A stretch of 19,322 nucleotides of DNA from OFTM291 sp041741375. Its GTDB lineage: Bacteria > Gemmatimonadota > Gemmatimonadetes > Gemmatimonadales > GWC2-71-9. The DNA lies in assembly GCA_041741375.1 (NCBI GenBank), contig JBGSKF010000128.1:1-19322 (forward strand), in the 5' to 3' direction. Position numbers and translations under genes: made by a program. Below the pieces are notes generated by a model. That model ran no database searches and was not told the DNA's origin. It saw only the letters and a program-made list of their open reading frames with translations. How positions within the stretch are numbered: the stretch's first letter is position 1; every line of letters begins with the position of its first letter. This document shows positions 1 to 5,052 of the stretch, in pieces.

Positions 1-138
1 CAACGCCACCGGCAAGCCGTATGTCTGGGTCAAGACCGCCGACGAGATCCTCGCCAGCATCGCGCGCTTCGCGCAGCGCACCCTCAAAGCTCACGGAGCC
101 CACTGAGTTATGTCGCTAATCACTGTTACGGGACACTA
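1..138 (+). mobile_element. Right end of an IS630-type insertion sequence
   Basis: After the transposase stop codon comes a short AT-richer stretch (GTTATGTCGCTAATCACTG, then TTACGGGACACTA) that ends at a TA dinucleotide at 137-138. IS630 elements insert at TA and end a few tens of bases beyond the transposase gene, so 137-138 is the likely boundary. The other terminal repeat is outside the window, so the inverted repeat could not be confirmed. Confidence 0.55.
2..106 (+). CDS. IS630-family transposase, C-terminal fragment (cut by window edge)
   Basis: The open frame enters from the left edge and ends at TGA 104-106. It encodes about 34 residues including the stretch KPYVWVKTADEILASIARF, which matches the conserved C-terminus of IS630/Tc1-mariner DDE transposases (the usual form is FVWTKTADEIL..IARFCQR). 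The catalytic DDE triad lies outside the window, so activity cannot be judged. The element end follows within about 30 bp. The call rests on recognising this C-terminal motif by eye. Confidence 0.75.
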   Translation, partial: NATGKPYVWVKTADEILASIARFAQRTLKAHGAH

Positions 139-192
139 GGGTTCTTGCGTGCCAGTATGGCACGCAGACTGCCATCGTCTTGCGGATGACGT

Positions 193-644
193 TCATGGCA
201 CTCCACTCTCCCAAGGCGTACTGGCCAGGTCCGACCTGGTCACTGAAGTGCCATTCGCAACGAAGGCCACCGGTCGGTTTCTTTTCCCAGCTGACCCGAG
301 GATCAGTCGGAGAATAAGACCATCCTTCAGGACCGCATCCTCCGAAATGTGCTGCAGTTTCAGATCAATGCGTTCTCGGCTTGTGGGCGCACGGCTCAAC
401 ACCAGTTTGACCTGCGCTGGATCTACTCGGTGCCGTTGGATCCATGCTGATACAATCGGAGAGCAGGAGCCACACTCAGCGGGGTCGATTACGAGGATCG
501 CGACTTGTTGCCCGACGTGAGGCCGCTCAGGCGAGAGCCGTCTGAGAGTGGCAAACGTTCGATGCTGCACGATTGAATTAACAAGGCCCCAAGGGTGATC
601 GAGGCAAGTACTGTCGCATGTTGAAACGCAAATCTTGGATTCAC
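193..644 (-). pseudogene. Frameshifted small lipoprotein with a thioredoxin-like CxxC motif
   Basis: The 5' part reads from GTG at 642-644, placed 6 nt after a strong Shine-Dalgarno (GGAGGT, 651-656). It gives an N-terminus with a hydrophobic stretch and lipobox-like end (LASITLGALLIQSC), then hits a stop at 489-491. The downstream part continues in another frame (open 193-570) and contains a hydrophobic strand followed by the CxxC of AECGSCSPIV, as in thioredoxin-fold proteins. Joined by one frame change between about 500 and 555, the product would be about 150 aa. It may be a decayed gene, a sequencing or assembly error, or two separate small ORFs. The redox role is inferred from the CxxC context only. 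The gene ends near the IS630 end and is lower in GC than its neighbours. Confidence 0.5.
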
Positions 645-704
645 GGACACACCTCCACCAGTTGACGCCTCGACCACTACCGCGAGGAGACCACTACCGC
701 GAAT

Positions 705-733
705 AATTTACGACCAGCGCAAGCGGCTGTCAA
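705..733 (-). promoter_or_regulatory. Sigma70-type promoter of the frameshifted lipoprotein
   Basis: On the minus strand there is a perfect -35 (TTGACA, 733-728), a 17-bp spacer and a -10 of TAAATT (710-705, 4/6). Transcription would start near 698, giving a leader of about 54 nt before the GTG at 644. The leader contains a 14-bp direct repeat (GACCACTACCGCGA on the plus strand, at 672-685 and 689-702). Confidence 0.5.
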
Positions 734-888
734 GGGTTTTCTTCCGCCAACCTGCCGATAGCACCTACGTCAGGTAGCCGACATGCAATTTGTGGCGAGT
801 CAGAACGCTGCCTTGTTCCAGACCGGAACGCCATGGTATCTTCGCTTCACGACCCCACAGACAGTTGTCCGTCGCCTTGGAAAATCCC

Positions 889-1800
889 ATGCCTCGCACC
901 CTCCTCATTGTTCTCCTCCTCACCGCCTGCGGCACGTCCGCGCCTCCGTCTCCTGTTCCCCTCGATCTGGCCCGCTGGCACCACTTTTCCTGGGCCTCGG
1001 TCACTGCGGGCGGGACTCGTTTCGACCGGGCGGCGATCCTGGTGGTCGACAGTCTCAGCAATCGGGGCAGCAGCGAGGTGCTCCTCCAGCTCGACCTCGC
1101 CGGGAGTGGCACCATGCCGTTCGGGTTCCCCTCCGCCACGAGCCCCGACCCCGCCCGGGACCGGCTCCACGGTCTCCTGCATGGCCACGGGCCCGTCACC
1201 GTCGTCACCGCCCCGAACAAACCGGACCCCGGGCCGCTGGACCAGATCGGCTCCTTCGGCCTGCCCGAGTTCGAGCTCTCCCCCCTTCTCCTCGACTTCG
1301 CTCGGCAACGGATCGGCATCCTCCCTCCCCTGCGGAACCTCCCGGCCGCCATCTGGAGCCCGGAGCGTACCACCGGACTCACCTATGATAGCTCGAGGGT
1401 CATCATCCCCCTGCTCACAGGCGGCACCGCGCCTCTGCAGGCGCTCTTCGACACCGGCCTCAGTCCCTTCCCTCTCTGGACCACCAAGGCCCATTGGATG
1501 CGGCTCACCGGCCGTGACGGCACCGAACCGGACAACCGGCGCCATCGGCTGCAGCATCCCGCCGGGACCCTCACCTTCGTGGGCGCCCGGTCCCTCCAGG
1601 AGATCCGGATCGGCGGGGTGTCGCTCGGCCGGTTGGAGGTGGTCTTCCTCGACCATGGCCCTGCAGAGGCCCGGCTCGAGGCGTGGCCCTTCGCGGTGGA
1701 CGGGGTGCTCGGTCCGAGCGCCTTCGGCGACGGGCTCATCGTCGCGATGGACCTCCGGGAGCCGAGGATGGCGCTCCTGCCTGCTGGGTCAGTGAAGTAG
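889..1800 (+). CDS. Lipoprotein with retropepsin-like (aspartyl protease) fold, putative
   Basis: The protein has 303 aa. An upstream in-frame start at 790 exists, but the ATG at 889 begins a classical lipoprotein signal (MPRTLLIVLLLTAC) with the lipidated cysteine at residue 14, so 889 is chosen. Residues 185-195 read ALFDTGLSPFP, matching the D-T-G active-site loop of clan AA aspartyl proteases (D188). Near the end, DGVLGPSAF at 271-279 resembles the second hydrophobic glycine motif of retropepsins, followed by a strand with MDLREPRMALL. An earlier stretch (LQLDLAG, D69) sits where a first lobe might have its own Asp, but it is not D-T/S-G. It would act at the membrane facing the periplasm. 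Proteolytic activity is inference. The TAG stop is followed 11 bp later by a heptad repeat array. Confidence 0.65.
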   Translation: MPRTLLIVLLLTACGTSAPPSPVPLDLARWHHFSWASVTAGGTRFDRAAILVVDSLSNRGSSEVLLQLDLAGSGTMPFGFPSATSPDPARDRLHGLLHGHGPVTVVTAPNKPDPGPLDQIGSFGLPEFELSPLLLDFARQRIGILPPLRNLPAAIWSPERTTGLTYDSSRVIIPLLTGGTAPLQALFDTGLSPFPLWTTKAHWMRLTGRDGTEPDNRRHRLQHPAGTLTFVGARSLQEIRIGGVSLGRLEVVFLDHGPAEARLEAWPFAVDGVLGPSAFGDGLIVAMDLREPRMALLPAGSVK

Positions 1801-1811
1801 GGCGGGAACGT

Positions 1812-1881
1812 GGGAGTAGGGAGTAGGGAGTAGGGAGTAGGGAGTAGGGAGTAGGGAGTAGGGAATAGGTGATAGGTGGTA
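1812..1881. repeat. Heptanucleotide G-rich tandem array (GGGAGTA)n
   Basis: There are ten heptads in unbroken 7-nt phase: seven exact GGGAGTA units (1812-1860), then GGGAATA, GGTGATA and GGTGGTA. G3 runs spaced by four bases can form a G-quadruplex on the plus strand. The array lies between two convergent genes, just after the stop of the DTG lipoprotein. The last unit runs into the GTAG of the adjoining hairpin repeat. Confidence 0.9.
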
Positions 1882-1901
1882 GGGGCGAATCACATTCGCC
1901 C
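1879..1901. repeat. REP-like hairpin with GTAG head
   Basis: GTAG is followed by the perfect 8-bp stem GGGCGAAT / ATTCGCCC (1883-1890 and 1894-1901) with loop CAC. Related copies occur at 11304-11326 and, inverted, at 19142-19164. A GTAG tetranucleotide followed by a hairpin is the classical layout of REP elements mobilised by RAYT transposases. It could also act as a bidirectional terminator between the convergent genes. Confidence 0.75.
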
Positions 1902-1907
1902 TTTTAC

Positions 1908-1935
1908 GGGTATTGGGCATTGGGGATTGGGGATT
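1908..1935. repeat. Short heptad array (GGGNATT)4
   Basis: Four units in strict 7-nt phase: GGGTATT, GGGCATT, GGGGATT, GGGGATT. With the hairpin upstream they give the order hairpin - heptads - CGTCGTGG, which recurs at 11304-11454. Confidence 0.8.
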
Positions 1936-1987
1936 CCGTCGTGGTCCGTCAAGGCCGTCTCGCGAAGACGGGTCCTTCCTCAATGGG

Positions 1988-3211
1988 TCAGCACACACGC
2001 CACCACGGAACCGCCAGCACATCGGGGGCCAGCCACTCCGTGGTGGAACCGGTGTGCAGCAAGAGCCCGCTCCGCGCCGAGGGATACTCCGTCCGGAAGG
2101 CGCGCAGGTTCTTCACATCCCCCATCCGGGGGCGTGAGGTTGCTTTGATCTCCACAGGCAGCAAGTCTCCCGCCGTCTCCACCACAAAATCCACCTCCTC
2201 GCCCGATGTGGTCCTCCAGTAGAGCACATCCGCTGGCTCGGTTCGCGCGTCCCGCCAACACAGGAGATCCTGCAGAATGAGGTTCTCCAGATGCGGCCCG
2301 TCCGCCGCAGGATTGCCGGCGAGATGCAGGCCCAGTCCGACGTCTCCCCAGTACAGCTTGGGCGTTTTGATCAATCTCTTGGTCCGGTTCACGGCATAGG
2401 CGGGCACACGCACCAGCAGGTAGGACATTTCGAGCAGGTTGAGATAGCGGTGCACTGTCGGTTGGGGCAGGGCGACATCCCGGCCGAGCTCCGTCTGGTT
2501 CACCACCTGCCCGAGCCGCAGGGCCGTGGCCCTCATGAGGCGCCGGAAATCGGGCAGAGCCGTAATCGCCGAGAGAGCCTGGAGGTCCCGCTCGAGGTAG
2601 GTCCGGACATAGCCTTCGAACCAGATCGCGCGCTCGGCCGCCGTTCGCATCTGGATGGCCGGCGTGGGGAACCCTCCTCGTGTGGCGATGGGCCTCCAGT
2701 CCTCTCGCACCGATTCCGTTCCCCTCAGCACGTCAGGCCACTCCGAATCCTTCGCGGCCAGGAGTTCCTCCCAGAGGCCACAGCGGCCCCGTCCCCTCTG
2801 TTCACTCCGGGTCATCGGCCAAAGCGTCAGATAACTTGCCCGACCTGCCAGTGACTCAGACACCCCACCCATGAGCAGCAGGTTGGCCGACCCGGTGATC
2901 AGGAACCGGCCCGGTGTGCGATCACGATCGATGACCCGCTTGACCTCAAGAAGAAGGCCGGGGGCCCGTTGGACCTCGTCGAGCGTGATGGGTGTCGCCC
3001 CGCCCACCAGAGCGGTGGGATCGGTCCGGGCCAGGTCGAGGACATCGAAATCGTCGAGAGTATGATACCGACGGGGCCCCGGGATCAACGTCTCGACCAG
3101 CGTGGTCTTGCCGGTTTGCCTGGCACCCGTGACCACGACGGCGGGCATGATCCGGAGCCGCTCCGCAAGAGCCCGTTGAGCGTGGCGCGGCGTGGATGAC
3201 GAACTATTCAT
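1988..3211 (-). CDS. AAA-family ATPase with DUF4143 C-terminal domain
   Basis: The protein has 407 aa from the chosen ATG at 3209-3211. ATGs at 3229 and 3220 lie in or before the -10 box of the only good promoter, so they are unlikely to be transcribed. Walker A is GARQTGKTT (29-37), Walker B is ITLDEVQ (75-81, D78/E79), and a sensor-like LITGSAN sits at 104-110. The C-terminal third fits DUF4143 and contains D341 followed by E354-I-K356, the spacing of a PD-(D/E)xK nuclease core. This family is widespread and of unclear function; a cytoplasmic ATPase or nuclease-like role is inferred from domains. No toxin or antitoxin partner is adjacent. It is convergent with the DTG lipoprotein and divergent from the M28 gene. 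Confidence 0.88.
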   Translation of the reverse strand: MNSSSSTPRHAQRALAERLRIMPAVVVTGARQTGKTTLVETLIPGPRRYHTLDDFDVLDLARTDPTALVGGATPITLDEVQRAPGLLLEVKRVIDRDRTPGRFLITGSANLLLMGGVSESLAGRASYLTLWPMTRSEQRGRGRCGLWEELLAAKDSEWPDVLRGTESVREDWRPIATRGGFPTPAIQMRTAAERAIWFEGYVRTYLERDLQALSAITALPDFRRLMRATALRLGQVVNQTELGRDVALPQPTVHRYLNLLEMSYLLVRVPAYAVNRTKRLIKTPKLYWGDVGLGLHLAGNPAADGPHLENLILQDLLCWRDARTEPADVLYWRTTSGEEVDFVVETAGDLLPVEIKATSRPRMGDVKNLRAFRTEYPSARSGLLLHTGSTTEWLAPDVLAVPWWRVC

Positions 3212-3247
3212 GCCATGCATGATAATCATTCACGCCATGAATGACAA
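3206..3247 (-). promoter_or_regulatory. Sigma70 promoter overlapped by an operator-like dyad; leaderless start
   Basis: Minus strand: -35 TTGTCA (3247-3242, 5/6), a 17-bp spacer and -10 TATCAT (3224-3219, 5/6). The start site falls near 3212, immediately before ATG 3211, so the ATPase mRNA would be leaderless. No Shine-Dalgarno is visible. A 37-bp imperfect dyad (3206-3242, centre 3224, 15 of 18 arm positions matching) covers the whole promoter from the edge of the -35 to the start codon, as an operator would. Confidence 0.6.
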
Positions 3248-3286
3248 GGCTTGCCCCCTTCGTCAACGCCGCGCCCCCCCAGCAGA

Positions 3287-3314
3287 TTTCACAAGCTTGT
3301 GAAATATTTCACAA
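3287..3314. promoter_or_regulatory. Rex-like (or CRP-like) operator, overlapping palindromes
   Basis: TTGTGAA-ATAT-TTCACAA at 3297-3314 matches all 14 fixed bases of the Rex operator consensus (TTGTGAA-N4-TTCACAA). It also satisfies the CRP-family core TGTGA-N6-TCACA. It overlaps a second perfect 18-bp palindrome, TTTCACAAGCTTGTGAAA (3287-3304), so three half-sites alternate in orientation. The site is in the divergent region, 82 bp upstream of the M28 ATG and 40-60 bp beyond the ATPase -35. Neither a rex nor a crp gene is in the window. The regulator and the regulated gene are inference. Confidence 0.6.
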
Positions 3315-3395
3315 ATAGCGGAACCACACCCCTGTGCGTCCCTCGCTATTCTTCTCCCTGTCCTTGAACCTCTCTCTCCACTCCGGACCCTGCCC

Positions 3396-4763
3396 ATGCC
3401 TCGCGGACCCATTCCCGTCACCCTCGCCCTCCTTCTCCTGGCCTTTTCCACGGCCGATGCCCAGACCCCCCTCCAGCGGGAGTACGGCCCGACGACCACT
3501 CGGCTCATCGAACGCGCCCTCGCCGACAGTGCAGCCTGGAACAAGATCGCCGAGCTGACGGAGACGTTCGGGCACCGCCTGAGTGGATCGCAGGCGCTGG
3601 AGGACGCGATCGACTGGACCCTGGCCCGGATGCGCGCCGAGGGGCTCGAGAATGTGCGCGGGGAGCCGGTGATGGTCCCTCGCTGGGTGCGAGGGGCCGA
3701 GTCCGCCGAACTCATGGAGCCCCGGGCCGCACCCCTCCCGATGCTCGGCCTGGGGGGCAGCATCGGCACGCCTGACGGTGGCATCACCGCCGAGGTGCTG
3801 GTGGTGGCGAGTTTCGAGGAGCTGGAACGGCGGGCGGCGGACGCCCGGGGAAAGATCGTGCTCTTCGACGTCCCCTTCACCACCTACGGCGCCACGGTCC
3901 AGTACCGCGGTGGTGGCGCGTCGGCGGCGGCTCGCGTCGGCGCGGTGGCAATGCTCATCCGCTCCGTCGGTCCCTTCGGGATGCGCACCCCGCACACCGG
4001 CGCCCTGCGGTATGACTCCACCGCCGCGCGCATCCCCGCCGCGGCCCTCGCCGAGGAGGATGCCGCAATGCTGCACCGGATGCAGCAACGGGGGCAGCGG
4101 GTCGTGGTGCGGTTGCAGATGAACGCGGAGACCCTCCCCGATGCTCCCTCCCGCAACGTGGTCGCGGAGATCCGGGGACGGGAGTTTCCCGAGGAGATCG
4201 TGGTGATGGGCGGCCACATCGATTCCTGGGATGTGGGGCGCGGCGCGATGGATGATGCCGGCGGCGTGGTCGTGGCGTGGGAGGCGGTCCGGTTGATGAA
4301 GGAGCTCGGGCTCCGGCCCCGCCGGACCATCCGTGTCGTGGGGTGGACCAACGAGGAGAACGGTGGCCGGGGCGGCGCCGCCTACCGGGACGCGCATGAA
4401 GCAGAACTCGGCGATCACATCCTCGCCATCGAGTCGGATGGCGGCGTGTTCAAACCGATCGGATTCGGGTTCACCGGCAGCGACCGGGCGCGGGCCATCG
4501 TCACCGAGATCGCTCGGCTGCTTGCTCCGATCGAAGCCACCACCATCGGGCCCAACGGTGGCGGGGCCGACATCGGTCCGATCATGCAGCGGGGCGTTCC
4601 GGGAATGGGACATCAGGTCGACGAGTCCCGATACTTCTGGTACCACCACAGCCACGCCGACACGGTGGACAAACTCGATCCCCGCGAGGTGGCGATGAAC
4701 GTGGCGGCGATGGCGGTGATGAGTTACATCGTGGCGGACCTGCCGGAGCGGTTGCCGAGGTAG
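3396..4763 (+). CDS. Exported M28-family metallopeptidase (carboxypeptidase Q-like)
   Basis: The protein has 455 aa with an N-terminal signal peptide (hydrophobic LALLLLAF, probable cleavage after ADAQ at about residue 23). A PA-like insert lies around residues 110-240, followed by the M28 zinc peptidase domain. The visible metal and catalytic residues are H274 and D276 (GGHIDSWD), D286 (DDAGG), E320/E321 (TNEENGG), D348 (ESDGG) and His in YHHSHADT (416-423). All expected positions are filled, so it should be an active di-zinc aminopeptidase or dipeptidase outside the cytoplasm. The sequence resembles plasma glutamate carboxypeptidase-type proteins; the substrate is unknown. No strong Shine-Dalgarno precedes the ATG. 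The TAG stop is followed by a heptad array. Confidence 0.92.
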   Translation: MPRGPIPVTLALLLLAFSTADAQTPLQREYGPTTTRLIERALADSAAWNKIAELTETFGHRLSGSQALEDAIDWTLARMRAEGLENVRGEPVMVPRWVRGAESAELMEPRAAPLPMLGLGGSIGTPDGGITAEVLVVASFEELERRAADARGKIVLFDVPFTTYGATVQYRGGGASAAARVGAVAMLIRSVGPFGMRTPHTGALRYDSTAARIPAAALAEEDAAMLHRMQQRGQRVVVRLQMNAETLPDAPSRNVVAEIRGREFPEEIVVMGGHIDSWDVGRGAMDDAGGVVVAWEAVRLMKELGLRPRRTIRVVGWTNEENGGRGGAAYRDAHEAELGDHILAIESDGGVFKPIGFGFTGSDRARAIVTEIARLLAPIEATTIGPNGGGADIGPIMQRGVPGMGHQVDESRYFWYHHSHADTVDKLDPREVAMNVAAMAVMSYIVADLPERLPR

Positions 4764-4771
4764 GAAGGGTA

Positions 4772-4862
4772 GGGAGTAGGGAGTAGGGAATAGGGAATAG
4801 GGAGGAGGGAGGAGGGAGGAGGGAGGAGGAGTTAGGGAATAGGGAGTAGGAGTTAGAGAATT
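4772..4862. repeat. Heptanucleotide G-rich tandem array, 13 units
   Basis: Thirteen units are held in exact 7-nt phase: GGGAGTA x2, GGGAATA x2, GGGAGGA x4, then GGAGTTA, GGGAATA, GGGAGTA, GGAGTTA and GAGAATT. It lies between the convergent M28 and Ig-like lipoprotein genes. G-quadruplex potential is on the plus strand. Confidence 0.88.
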
Positions 4863-4874
4863 GGGGACGACGCC

Positions 4875-4987
4875 GTCATTGCGAGGGCCCGAAGGGCCCG
4901 TGGCAATCTCGTGAGCCGATGCCGACCTCGCGTGACGCCACCTCGGCCTTCATGCCGGAGCTCCATCCCCGGAGTCCTCGCGATGAC
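4875..4987. repeat. GTCATTGCGAGG-type dispersed element, copy A (degenerate, 113 bp)
   Basis: It starts GTCATTGCGAGGGCC and ends CCTCGCGATGAC, its inverse apart from one base. It shares the internal blocks GTGGCAATCTCGTGAGCCGATGCC and GGCCTTCATGCCGG with copies at 11467-11645 and 13374-13592. The internal segment before the right terminus is shorter than in the other copies. Similar GTCATTGCGAG...GCAATCTC repeats are common in many bacterial genomes. It carries no ORF. Confidence 0.75.
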
Positions 4988-4996
4988 GGCCCCCGA

Positions 4997-5045
4997 GTCC
5001 TTCAGGACCTGTCGCCGAAGGCGCCGAGCCCGGGCTTCAGCCGGG
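4997..5045. terminator. Hairpin chain at the 3' end of the Ig-like lipoprotein gene
   Basis: Three short stems follow each other: GTCC-TTCA-GGAC (4997-5008), CGCC-GAA-GGCG (5013-5022) and an imperfect CCCGGGCT-TC-AGCCGGG (5029-5045, one bulged G). The last is 7 bp beyond the stop of the minus-strand gene. There is no T-tract, so it is only a candidate terminator. The TTCA/TGAA loops resemble those of the RAYT-flanking repeats. Confidence 0.4.
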
Positions 5046-5052
5046 GTAAGGG

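Noticed and set aside
149..520. 123-aa plus-strand frame opposite the frameshifted lipoprotein
   Set aside because: The minus strand has a promoter, Shine-Dalgarno, signal peptide and CxxC motif; the plus frame has none of these.
1988..3211. Toxin-antitoxin or defence module around the DUF4143 ATPase
   Set aside because: Only the single ATPase gene is present. Its neighbours are a lipoprotein and a peptidase, with no antitoxin or nuclease partner.
3309..4655. 448-aa minus-strand open frame opposite the first M28 gene
   Set aside because: It is antisense to a conserved peptidase and lacks any domain or ribosome binding site.
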